Assembly: GCF_043769475.1 (NCBI RefSeq) | Contig: NZ_CP171729.1 | Span: 372,001 to 436,000, forward strand | Direction of reading: 5' to 3' | DNA: 64,000 bases | DNA from: Allomesorhizobium sp043769475 | Lineage (GTDB): Bacteria; Pseudomonadota; Alphaproteobacteria; Rhizobiales; Rhizobiaceae | Shown: in pieces, positions 39,486 to 47,833 of the stretch | Layout: each line of letters starts with the position of its first letter | Numbering within the stretch: position 1 is the first letter of the stretch | Notes under the pieces: generated by a model | What the model saw: only the letters and a program-made list of their open reading frames with translations | What the model was told of the DNA's origin: nothing | The model's database searches: none | Position numbers and translations under genes: made by a program

Positions 39486-40418
39486 TTATGCGGCCAAGTT
39501 TATGTGGTACATAACGACGTAGTTATCGGGCTGTGTGTCACGAGCAGTTTCGGTTGATGCGAGAGAATAGCGTAGCAACGAAATATGTTGGGGATACCTC
39601 AGCGCCAACAGCGATGCGACTGAACTGAAAATTTTCGGCCCAAATGGGACAATCGTGATTGTGCCGCGGTCAAGAAACGATTCTACGACATCTCGTAAAC
39701 GACCATGGAGTGCAACCGGATCATCCACTCGATAAGACTGCAACGCATATTTTCCTAGCCCGAAGTCAAAATTGAAATTCGCTGCTCGAACGGCGGGCTC
39801 ATACTTTGAAGATCGGCCAATTGGGTGAAAATAGAAACCTCGATCTGGCTCAATGATTTCGATCGCGCTCAAGGCTGCGCCATATTCATAGCCCACACCC
39901 ATGATTAGACAACGCTCTTTGTAGGGTTCGCCTACGTTACCCGCCATCTGTGGTATTGCCGGGCCAAAATACTGGGCAGGAACCATATAAAGTGCCGGCT
40001 CCTCAAATGCTCCTGGGACGTAAACGACAGAAACTTTTGCTACCTGTTGTGACAACTCCATCAAGATAGCCAAGGTACCCGCTATGATGCTCTTGTTCAG
40101 ACACGAGACGTCCAGCACCACGTGGATGCGTCCATCGCCTCGCGCAACATAGGCTTCTGTGACGGTACTCGCCACGTTAGAGAGGTCCAGGGCTAGCCCG
40201 GCGTCACCCAGCTCCTCAAAAGCCACGAGATTGGCATCATAGGAGAAGCGTCCGCGGGATCCGTACAAAAAGGCCGCAGAACGTTTAGCTCGTACAAATT
40301 TGCGAGCGAAACTCGATCTCTGTTCGTATCCCACAGCATACACGAACAGTTCAGGGTTCTCGGTCCCAAGGCTCTCAAATTCAGCGGCAGTCAATCGATA
40401 ATCAATCGAGGGAACCAA
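39486..40418 (-). CDS. Unrecognised 310-residue protein, last gene of four-gene operon
   Basis: I do not recognise the family. The protein has no signal peptide or membrane segment. It begins like an alpha/beta fold (ELFVYAVGYEQRSSFARKF), and the GYExRS motif near residue 30 could be a conserved site. Further strands end in VVLDVSCLNKSIIAG, VSVVYVPGAF and TITIVPFGPKIFSSVASLLAL. A second GYEY follows LIMGVGYEYGAALSAIEII, so the protein may be built of two related halves. Translation starts at a TTG at 40418, after GGGAGAT, inside the end of the ATPase gene (17-base overlap). Tight coupling suggests a fixed ratio with the ATPase. Confidence 0.72.
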   Translation of the reverse strand: MVPSIDYRLTAAEFESLGTENPELFVYAVGYEQRSSFARKFVRAKRSAAFLYGSRGRFSYDANLVAFEELGDAGLALDLSNVASTVTEAYVARGDGRIHVVLDVSCLNKSIIAGTLAILMELSQQVAKVSVVYVPGAFEEPALYMVPAQYFGPAIPQMAGNVGEPYKERCLIMGVGYEYGAALSAIEIIEPDRGFYFHPIGRSSKYEPAVRAANFNFDFGLGKYALQSYRVDDPVALHGRLRDVVESFLDRGTITIVPFGPKIFSSVASLLALRYPQHISLLRYSLASTETARDTQPDNYVVMYHINLAA

Positions 40419-42282
40419 AAAGATCTCCCATCGTGGGCGGGCCAGAAGCCCGCTTTTTTGCTACCGGAGCGTGTCTTAGAACCGTACTGAGATTCACCGG
40501 ACTGGCGACGATCAGTGGCAAGCGGAAGTAAGGGCTGAGCAGATACGATACCCGTAATCGCGACCGTTCTATCGCACCAAAGCTTGCATCTCCTCGCGAG
40601 TTCTCGATCATGACAAACGCACCTTGATTCAGCGCCTGCCCGATGGCTACCCGAAGCGGACCCGATACGCGATCATCGACTACGAACGTGCCGACTAACT
40701 CCGGTGTGAACGCATCAGAGTAGTTACGATCCAGTACATAGTCGCTGATCTTCTGAAACAGCTCAAACAGCGAAGTGTTATCCCTCGACCCGTCAAGAGT
40801 TGGCGCCGGGATAGCTGAAAGCAAGCTCAGGAATTTATCTATCGCTGAGGAAACAATTTGCGACTGAACCGAGCGTGGAACGCGACGCATCGCGTTCTTT
40901 TTGTAGGCAGTTATTAGGTCACGAAATAGTCCTATTGTCACACGAGGATTTCCATCGCACATTGTGACAATCGCGTCCGACCCCGTGTAATATTCTGGAA
41001 TGCGTTTCGTTGATGTTGGCCTATTTGCGACGACGTCGCCAAGCCGGAACGCCTGATTGCTTCCGTAGACAAGGTGTAGCGCAACCGGCCAAATTATCTT
41101 GCGAGCCGCCGCAGCTTTGATCGACTCCCCCATGTCGTTAAGCGATTCGATATCTATTGATCGCAGATCGAGATACGCGGCAAAGGTGTTGTTTTTGGCG
41201 GCAAGTTCCTTAAATCGCCGGTAGTGGGCGCCGTTTGGCGCTCGGTAAGCGGACTGGGCCTCCGCCGTTTCGGTCTCGTTTGTTATTGGCGATCGCCCTA
41301 ACATGCTGTCCATGCTGGTATTGGGCGGTAAATCTTCAGCGTTGAGAAGCTTTGCAACAAGCTGCCGTACGAATTTGTTGGATTCAGAGCGAGACCGATC
41401 CGAGAGGTTAATCACTGTGTAGTCATGGCCGTCCATTGGGGAGGCGCCACGGTCATCCGTTTCAAAAGACGGCGTGTAAGGGCTCGTAGCCAACTTTAGA
41501 AGTATATTCTGATGCGTCGATCGAAGGTTAAGATAAAAGTACTCTTGGATCGAGGCCGGCATAATCTCTAGTTCGTCAACGCATAAGCACCACATGCGAC
41601 CCTTTTTCTCAACCGTGCTTTCAAATGCGTCTGCGAAGGCAGCGATAGATGTCAGGGGGTCCGCGGAGTAGCTTATCGGCGCCGGGAAGGTCCGCTGTAC
41701 TCGGCTCAGGCTAATGTTGTTGTTGATGGTTTCGATCCGCGCCCAGAGTTCAGCACGGAGTTCCATCGTATTGCGTACGTCGGACTCGATAGACCAAGCG
41801 CGGCTGAGCAAAAGGCAGAACGTTTCTTCTGCTCCGCGGGTCATTTTTACGAATTGATGCGATACAGCGGCGTTGTTTTCAGTATCAGGGTCAGTGACCT
41901 CGGCTAATGTATCAAGTAGTGCGAACTGCACACGAATGGTCATTAGAGCCCGAAGCGCACGCTCCATCGCTGGATGCAACGGTTCCGCCTTTATTCCCAC
42001 GCCCCGGACCAGCAGTTCGAACTGCCTGTCTGCTCCGACGTACACGGGTGTATACCGAATTTGCTTGAATACCCGGTGAAAGCGTTGCGCAGCGCGAATC
42101 TGCGCGCCGATCTTCAGCATCTTCAAAAGGGTAGTTTTTCCGCTTCCGCGGGGTCCCAGCATTAGCACGTTATTGTGACCGGCCAGCTGATGAAAGGCGT
42201 CATCACGCATAACGAAGCGCTCACCGACCGTGGGAAAGTCGATAAATCTCGCATTGTATGTGCCAAATAGTGCGTTTTCCAT
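40402..42282 (-). CDS. P-loop ATPase, ORC/Cdc6-like AAA type
   Basis: A 626-residue cytosolic protein. Walker A is GPRGSGKTT at residues 43-51 and Walker B is CLCVDELEI near residue 235. Around them the layout (ATPase core about 20-350, then helix-rich C-terminal part) resembles ORC/Cdc6-like or STAND-type switch ATPases. After Walker B comes LLKLATSPYTPSF, in the sensor 1 position. The C-terminal 250 residues are likely a winged-helix or partner-binding region. The start is the ATG at 42282 (TGATG junction with the upstream gene); a GTG lies one codon before. It probably couples recognition to nucleotide hydrolysis in this module. Confidence 0.82.
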   Translation of the reverse strand: MENALFGTYNARFIDFPTVGERFVMRDDAFHQLAGHNNVLMLGPRGSGKTTLLKMLKIGAQIRAAQRFHRVFKQIRYTPVYVGADRQFELLVRGVGIKAEPLHPAMERALRALMTIRVQFALLDTLAEVTDPDTENNAAVSHQFVKMTRGAEETFCLLLSRAWSIESDVRNTMELRAELWARIETINNNISLSRVQRTFPAPISYSADPLTSIAAFADAFESTVEKKGRMWCLCVDELEIMPASIQEYFYLNLRSTHQNILLKLATSPYTPSFETDDRGASPMDGHDYTVINLSDRSRSESNKFVRQLVAKLLNAEDLPPNTSMDSMLGRSPITNETETAEAQSAYRAPNGAHYRRFKELAAKNNTFAAYLDLRSIDIESLNDMGESIKAAAARKIIWPVALHLVYGSNQAFRLGDVVANRPTSTKRIPEYYTGSDAIVTMCDGNPRVTIGLFRDLITAYKKNAMRRVPRSVQSQIVSSAIDKFLSLLSAIPAPTLDGSRDNTSLFELFQKISDYVLDRNYSDAFTPELVGTFVVDDRVSGPLRVAIGQALNQGAFVMIENSRGDASFGAIERSRLRVSYLLSPYFRLPLIVASPVNLSTVLRHAPVAKKRASGPPTMGDLFGSLD

Positions 42283-43481
42283 CACAGTGGCCGTAAGACA
42301 CTTTGAGACCGGACAGGTGCGATCGTGACTTTATAGGCTCTCCGTGTCAGCTCTTTTATTGCAAGGTCCAGATCGGCCGGCAGGAGAAACTTCAACAGTG
42401 GTTCCTTGGCGAAAGCTTCATCGAAATTCATGTAGGGCTGGCCTGAGCCCTTGAGGGCGCTCTCGAACCGGTCTGCAGCTTGCTTGGGGTTTAGCCTAGA
42501 TCCAAAACCAGATCCGTATGCGATTCGATGGCGCGGCGGCGAGCGTTCCCAAAGGCCATCGTGTGACCAGTACCACCCATGTACTGTGCCGCATGGCTGC
42601 CAGCCATCTAACTGGCCGGGGTCAGACTCAGTGTCGAGGAGATAGATCTGGTTTGGTGGGGATGCTGAGCTACCCGCGTCATAGGTGGCGGCCGCGCTGC
42701 CAGCAGACAACACCACTGGCGCTAATGATGAGCCGCGTCCGTAGTCAATGTCTGGATAGTGGAGGTGACCGTGGATCACGATCCAACTGGCTTGGGTCGC
42801 TTCTGTGAGTTGATGCAGCAAGCGATTGCCGCCTCGCATTTCGCTTTGCTCACCCATCCACATATGATCGTTCTTGATCAGGTGGTGGTGAGTCAACAAA
42901 ATATTCGTCCGATAGGCTCGGTCTGTTACTTCCGCAACAATCCTGTTGATCGTTCTCTCCGATATTCGACCATACTCATTCTCGCCTGCTTTACCATCGA
43001 TTATTGGCCCATATCCGTGAAAAGCAGAGCTGTTTAAATTTACGATGCGGCACGCGTTATCAGTATAAATACAGTAGTCGTTTCCCCAATACTTATCGCT
43101 GTCAGACAGCGTTACGCCTGGAAACGGAGGGTCAAGAGCGCGTAGATTCTCTTTAGGACTGAAGTTGTTATTTATAAAACGGGAGTCCATATCGTGGTTT
43201 CCCGCAGCCCCGATCAGGTATCGGGCACCAACGGCGTCGCGAAGCCACACAAGTTCTGACCAAACGAATTTAAGTGCTTCCGGGGAGGCTCGATCGCCAA
43301 GATCACCTGGGCAAACGAGCCAATCTGGTCTCAGATCTTCGTCTTTCAAAAGCTTCGCGATCTCTCGTAGAATGTTCGACGGCTTTCCATCCGGTTGAAC
43401 CTCAACGAGTGAAGGGACACTTGTCGTGTCCTTCGAGCGGACATATGCATGAATGTCGCTGACAATGAGAAATTTAGTCAT
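42282..43481 (-). CDS. Calcineurin-like metallophosphoesterase
   Basis: A 399-residue protein with every motif of the family: D9/H11 in SDIHAY, D60 in CPGDLGD, GNHD at 94-97, LLTHHHL, and HGHLHYPD. These make a dinuclear metal centre that cuts phosphodiester or phosphomonoester bonds. Related enzymes include Mre11/SbcD-type nucleases and cyclic-nucleotide phosphodiesterases. The C-terminal 120 residues (LYLLDTESDPG-like, GTVHGWYWSHDGLWERS) are unassigned. It overlaps the methyltransferase stop and the ATPase start by a few bases. Confidence 0.88.
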   Translation of the reverse strand: MTKFLIVSDIHAYVRSKDTTSVPSLVEVQPDGKPSNILREIAKLLKDEDLRPDWLVCPGDLGDRASPEALKFVWSELVWLRDAVGARYLIGAAGNHDMDSRFINNNFSPKENLRALDPPFPGVTLSDSDKYWGNDYCIYTDNACRIVNLNSSAFHGYGPIIDGKAGENEYGRISERTINRIVAEVTDRAYRTNILLTHHHLIKNDHMWMGEQSEMRGGNRLLHQLTEATQASWIVIHGHLHYPDIDYGRGSSLAPVVLSAGSAAATYDAGSSASPPNQIYLLDTESDPGQLDGWQPCGTVHGWYWSHDGLWERSPPRHRIAYGSGFGSRLNPKQAADRFESALKGSGQPYMNFDEAFAKEPLLKFLLPADLDLAIKELTRRAYKVTIAPVRSQSVLRPL

Positions 43482-44320
43482 CGCTGCACGAGAAAGTTGG
43501 TAACGACAATTTCACGAGCAATCTTTCGAGAAGCTCGGAAGCCGCCAACGTTGCGGGTGACGGTGAAAGTCGACGTGTTCCAGCCGAGATCTGCGGGGTC
43601 AAATGTCAGTGCGCCGTCCTCGTACGTAAGCACAAAGCGGGCGCCAACCATGTCCGCCTGCTTTAGACAGTTGAGTAGTCGGGTAAAGTCAGGAAGACGA
43701 AACTCCTTTCGGTCGTATTCTGTGAAGATACGACCAGAATCTTTCGTATACGGCGGGTCAACAAAGAAAAAGGCACTCCGCGAAATATGCTGCGAAAATG
43801 TCTGCTCGAAATCGCAAGCGTCAAAGCGAGCATTCTCAATTACTCGACACTTCTGCTTAAAATCCGACAAAGTAGGGAATGCAGACATCTTACTCCCACA
43901 ATGCGGTACGTTAAAATCGCCTTGCTGATTTGTTCGGTATATTCCGTTAAAACATGTGCGATTGAGGTAAAAGAAGATTCCGGCCTGATCTTCGCCAGCG
44001 CCCATACTGTTAAAAAGACTTCTGGTCTGGTAGTATGTGTCTCTATCTGGGCTGATCGCGGATGCTAATGACCAAACGCGTTCTGGGTTGGCCTGACAAT
44101 GCTGATAGAAGTTAATCAACCTGCTGTTGACATCGTTTAGTATGGCTTGTCGCGGTTGAAGGTGAAACATTAAAGCAGCCGAGCCGCAGAATGGCTCAAT
44201 GTACGTCCTATCTTCGGCCCAAAACCGCGCCAGGGTATGAACAGACGAACGTTTGCTACCTGCCCACCGTAGCAGCGGCAGTGAATTCTCAGATGGGGTT
44301 TGATCTGACGATAGCGTCAT
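43478..44320 (-). CDS. Dam-class (D12) DNA adenine N6-methyltransferase
   Basis: A 280-residue enzyme, normal for the D12 class. It has the AdoMet site LPLLRWAGSKRS with YIEPFCGSAALMF, the NDVN acidic loop, the RTCFNGIYRTNQQGDFNVP signature and the catalytic DPPY near residue 188. It would methylate adenine-N6 in a short site; GATC is common for the class but is not proven here. It is the first gene of the four-gene operon, after GAAAGG. In a defence module it would mark self DNA. The region is more A+T-rich than the flanking fix genes, which suggests transfer. Confidence 0.92.
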   Translation of the reverse strand: MTLSSDQTPSENSLPLLRWAGSKRSSVHTLARFWAEDRTYIEPFCGSAALMFHLQPRQAILNDVNSRLINFYQHCQANPERVWSLASAISPDRDTYYQTRSLFNSMGAGEDQAGIFFYLNRTCFNGIYRTNQQGDFNVPHCGSKMSAFPTLSDFKQKCRVIENARFDACDFEQTFSQHISRSAFFFVDPPYTKDSGRIFTEYDRKEFRLPDFTRLLNCLKQADMVGARFVLTYEDGALTFDPADLGWNTSTFTVTRNVGGFRASRKIAREIVVTNFLVQR

Positions 44321-44975
44321 TGAACCTTTCAGTGTCGCAATCGCCAGCGGTGGCCGGAATTACTACGTGTGCTCCGTAGCGATTTGTATAGCTGATTCTC
44401 AATCAAGCGGAGTGTCTCGAAACGACCTTCAAACGGAAAAGCTGGTCAGATGCAACTGCGCAGATCTCCGCTGGAAGAAAGTTGATTGTACAACTTGACC
44501 AAGCCGAAACCCCAGTGCCGTTCGAATCGTGGGTCTCAGGTCGCCGCAAACTAGCCAGAAAGATCGCAACGGGTCGGCTGGAGGACGGCAGCTTACCGCA
44601 AGTCCCAGCCAAAAACCTGACAGTCCGCAACCGGCCCCGAATGCGACATCTGAGAAGTGGTTTGGCCATGACCAGGTGCTGGGTGGCTACAAAAATATCG
44701 CCTGCTAATTTGTTCACTGCTCGGGTCTTCAGTCGCAAATCAGTCCTTATCTTGATCAAGAGGTTCGCCAGACCATACGAGAACATACGAGGGAAACGGG
44801 GTGGCGAACCGGCCGCTAACAGATTGATTTCCTGTAGAAAACGTCGACCCTCCGGGCCTGCCAGGCTCTCCAAAGGGAGCCCCTTTGACTTTCTTTTAGT
44901 GCTGCAGCGAGAGGACCGGTGCTCAGATTGCCACCGAGTGCCTGGCCGTCCCACTTTCGAAATAATTATCGAACT
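44321..44975. other. Intergenic region at the right edge of the accessory island
   Basis: It holds the promoter side of the methyltransferase operon and the right copy of the 91-bp repeat (44762-44852). Open frames on both strands (44403-44954, 44482-45072) have no motifs and look random. On the minus strand both repeat copies could be read as the same protein end, so a lost gene is one explanation for the repeat. Confidence 0.5.
44762..44852 (+). repeat. 91-bp direct repeat, right copy
   Basis: It aligns with 8781-8871 over 91 bases without gaps, with 9 differences by my count. It keeps the inverted pair GGTTCGCCA (44762-44770) and TGGCGAACC (44802-44810). Similarity falls away on both sides within about 10-15 bases. 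It lies about 120 bases from the hemN 3' end. Confidence 0.8.
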
Positions 44976-46275
44976 TCACCGCTTCACCGCGATGCTCCTC
45001 ACGAAGGGACGACTTTCTGGCGGCACGACGAAACTGTCGCCCTGGCGGTCAAGCAGTCGAGCAGGACCATGAATTGCGATGGAGCTTGCCTGAAGAAGGA
45101 GCCTCCGGCCTGCTTTTCCGAAATTCTCCACCAGCTCGGTCGCTGAAAAGGCGAAGTCGCACATCAGCCGCTCGATGATCCAGCCTCGGACGCGATCGTC
45201 GTTGGACAGCACGATGCCGCGCACAGCCGCCAATCCGCCGTTTGCAACCATGCGCCCGTACTCGCCGGTCGAAGGTATGTTCTGCGCGAAGCCCTGGCGA
45301 AAATGGCTGATGGATGACGGGCCAAGTCCGATCAAGGTCTCGCAGCGATCCTCCGTGTAGCCCTGGAAATTGCGACGCAAAACCCCTGTGCAGGCCGCCA
45401 CCGCCAGCGCATCCCCCGGCTAGGCGAAATGATCGAGCCCTATTGCTTCATATCCCTTGTCCACAATCGCTCGCGCAGCGAGTTGCGATTGGGCGAGCCG
45501 CTCTGCCAGACTTGGCAGCCATGAGTCGTCAATCATCGTCTGATGCTTTTTAAACCAGGGTACGTGAGCGTAGCCGAAGAGAGCCATCCTGTCCGGTTCC
45601 AGAGTCAGCGCTTGTGCGACGGTGGAACAGACGCTCTCCGTGCTCTGGTGCGGCAGGCCGTAAAGCAGATCGAGATTGACCGATACGACGCCGCGTGCAC
45701 GAACTCCATCGACGACTGCCTTGGTCTGTAAAAAGCTTTGCTCGAGGTTTATCGCGTTCTGCACTTTCGGATCGAAATCCTGTACGCCGAGGCTCGCCCG
45801 GGTCATGCCGATTTCGGCCAGCGCGTCCAGGTGAGCATTGTCCATATCGTTCGGATCGATCTCGACGCTGATTTCCGTATCGGGAACCAAATCGAAGCCG
45901 TCCCGCAAAAATGCGCCCAGAGCCACCATGTCGTCAGGCTTCAGCATGGTCGGCGAGCCGCCACCGAAGTGTTTGCGCCGACGAAGGCCTTGCCCCTGAC
46001 AAGACCCGCAACCGTTGCGATCTCCGCATATAGCGAGCGCAGATAAGCGGTCACCGATTCATAGTGGCGCGTCTGTTTGGTATGGCAAGCACAGAACCAG
46101 GAGAGCCTGTCGCAATAGGGAGCAGGTAAAGCGATATCGCGTCACCGCCTTCGAACGCCTGCAACCAGCCACCGTAAGCGGCAACATCGACGCCAGGATG
46201 GAAATGCGGCGCGGTCGGATAACTGCTATAGCGCGGGACGTTCTCCCTAAGTCTGGCAGCTAATTCCGCTCGCAT
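44976..46275 (-). pseudogene. hemN: Oxygen-independent coproporphyrinogen III oxidase, decayed
   Basis: HemN is a radical-SAM enzyme of anaerobic haem synthesis. Three pieces are visible on the minus strand. The N-terminal piece (MRAELAARLRENVPRYSSYP) ends near 46140, where about four bases are missing after ISLYL. The middle piece reads MLKPDDMVALGAFLRDGFDL to DKGYEAIGLDHFA. A TAG at 45420-45422 then interrupts before GDALAVAA and GYTEDRCETLIGLGPSSIS. In the shifted radical-SAM region the sequence reads CDRLSWFCAC, with serine where the second cluster cysteine should be. There is also a frame change near 45960. Several independent lesions mean this is a true pseudogene. The frame upstream to 46347 may not be translated. 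Confidence 0.88.
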
Positions 46276-46333
46276 GTCGCAGTCCACCGTGTGTGCATCA
46301 CCGGAACATTGGACGCAAGGGCGAGCCAAGACC

Positions 46334-46347
46334 TTGATTTCGGACAA
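46334..46347. promoter_or_regulatory. Degenerate FNR/FixK-type box between hemN and fnrN
   Basis: TTGATTTCGGACAA matches 8 of the 10 defined bases of TTGAT-N4-ATCAA. It lies between the divergent hemN and fnrN genes, where autoregulation is usual. The two mismatches make it a weak call. Confidence 0.4.
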
Positions 46348-46421
46348 CTTCCGCCACGGACAAACTGCCGCAGGATTTCTCTACGGTCGGTTGCTATCCT
46401 GCCGGCCTTGGATCTCGTTGG

Positions 46422-47159
46422 ATGGTGGTAATGACAGTACGCCAGGATATTCACAATTTCCGCATTCCCGTTCTTTGCCAGAGTTGCAAGGCACGGCATC
46501 GCGGCGTCTGCGGTGCGCTCGATCCCGACCAATTGATTGGACTCGCCAAAACTTCGTCCAGACATAAGCTCGAGCCAGGGGTCGAACTGATCGGCAACGC
46601 CGAGGCCATTTGCAATTACTCAAACCTGCTCTCGGGCGTGGTGAAGCTCACGAAGAGCCTCTCGGACGGCCGCCAGCAAATCGTCGGGCTCCAGTTCGCA
46701 CCCGATTTTCTGGGACGGCCCTTCGAGGTGGAAAGTGCGATCAATGCGGAGGCGGCAACAACCGTTTGCCTGTGTTCGTTTCCGAAGACAGCCGTCGAAC
46801 GGATGATGAAGGAATCACCGGAGCTCCAGCACCGCTTGCTCAAGCAGACACTGAACGAACTCGACGGAGCGCGCGAATGGATGGTGACACTGGGACGCAA
46901 GACCGCTCCGGAAAAGGTGGCGAGCTTTCTCTTGATGATCGTGCGGAATATCGACCCTACGGTTGATCCGGCGGCCAAGTCGGCGTGCTTCGATCTGCCG
47001 CTGACGCGTGCGGATATCGCTGATTTTCTTGGACTGACTGTCGAGACCGTGAGCCGCCAACTAACACGATTACGGGCTGACGGCGTGATCCGGATCGAGA
47101 ACAAACGCCATGTGACGGTGGACAGCGTGAGCCGGCTGGAGCAGCGCTGCGGCGGCTGA
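46422..47159 (+). CDS. fnrN: FnrN-type oxygen-sensing transcription regulator
   Basis: A 245-residue Crp/Fnr protein. Cysteines at 19, 22 and 30 (CQSCKARHRGVC) plus a later cysteine make the oxygen-labile 4Fe-4S site of FnrN/Fnr. A cAMP-binding-like beta-roll follows, and near residues 195-215 the helix-turn-helix TRADIADFLGLTVETVSRQL, whose E-SR pattern recognises TTGAT-N4-ATCAA. When oxygen is low it activates fixNOQP and fixGHIS. It stands divergent to the decayed hemN. Intact. Confidence 0.93.
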   Translation: MVVMTVRQDIHNFRIPVLCQSCKARHRGVCGALDPDQLIGLAKTSSRHKLEPGVELIGNAEAICNYSNLLSGVVKLTKSLSDGRQQIVGLQFAPDFLGRPFEVESAINAEAATTVCLCSFPKTAVERMMKESPELQHRLLKQTLNELDGAREWMVTLGRKTAPEKVASFLLMIVRNIDPTVDPAAKSACFDLPLTRADIADFLGLTVETVSRQLTRLRADGVIRIENKRHVTVDSVSRLEQRCGG

Positions 47160-47162
47160 GGC

Positions 47163-47180
47163 GGCGGCAACCGCCCTTTT
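47163..47180 (+). terminator. Likely rho-independent terminator of fnrN
   Basis: GGCGG, loop CAA, CCGCC, then CTTTT. The stem is short, but the position 4 bases after the fnrN stop fits. Confidence 0.5.
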
Positions 47181-47199
47181 ATAACACCTAAGCGACAGG

Positions 47200-47695
47200 A
47201 CCCCACATCGCTTAGGCCGACCCGCGGCAGGACATGCTCGCGTTCCGAAACGCGATGTGTCGCGGCGAGCCTTCGACCAAGCCGCTTAGCATGATCCGAC
47301 AGCTTCGGCATCCAAGGCCGATCGCCGGGAGCGTTCGGTCACCTCGTCGGGCGAAAGCATTGGTCCTCGAAATGCTCGGCACTCAACCGGCTGATGGAGG
47401 CAAGATTGGCATCGGTCAACGTGAAGTACGCCTGATACGCCGGGAAGATGACCGACTCTTCAAACCGATGAATGCCACGAATCAGCGGAACGATCGTTGG
47501 CTGTTCCGAGTCATCCGAAGCGATCGATGTTCGCAAAGCATCGGCAATACTTTCCAGCGCGTCGCAGAGCCTCAGTTTTTCCCAATGCGCGCGCTTCATC
47601 ACATCGCCCGGAACCGCCTTCAGGCTGGCCCGTCCCGGGACGCCGGACGTTCCATGAGCGGCGGCCCGTGCTGTGTTTCCCCCTTCAATCGTCAC
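47200..47695 (-). pseudogene. Hemerythrin-like (HHE) protein, frameshifted
   Basis: The N-terminal frame (47695-47339) contains KRAHWEKLRLCDALESIADAL and LIRGIHRFEESVIFPAYQAY, the HHE-type iron-binding pattern. It breaks after HFEDQCF. Later pieces continue in other frames (DEVTERSRR, then HRVSEREHVLPRVGL near 47200-47270), so at least two indels are present. Such proteins bind O2, NO or iron and are often found beside fnrN and fixN in rhizobia. It is divergent to fixN across the FNR box. Confidence 0.7.
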
Positions 47696-47743
47696 CTTTT
47701 GATTGCACCGAGCTCGGTGCTGCCCATAGCAAATCGTGCCGAC

Positions 47744-47757
47744 TTGACATGGATCAA
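47744..47757. promoter_or_regulatory. FNR/FixK-type box upstream of fixN
   Basis: TTGACATGGATCAA matches 9 of the 10 defined bases of TTGAT-N4-ATCAA. It lies 76 bases before the fixN start, a normal activating position for FnrN or FixK. The decayed hemerythrin-like gene starts on the other side. Confidence 0.85.
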
Positions 47758-47833
47758 GGCGAGCGGCCCGCGGCTGCGGAATTCATGCTCCGCGGATTTG
47801 GCGTCCGCCGGAATCCGAGATCGGGGACTTGCG

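Noticed and set aside
44403..45072. Open frames of 183-196 residues on both strands beside the repeat
   Set aside because: Neither has a motif, a ribosome site or protein-like composition; the right part overlaps the hemN remnant.
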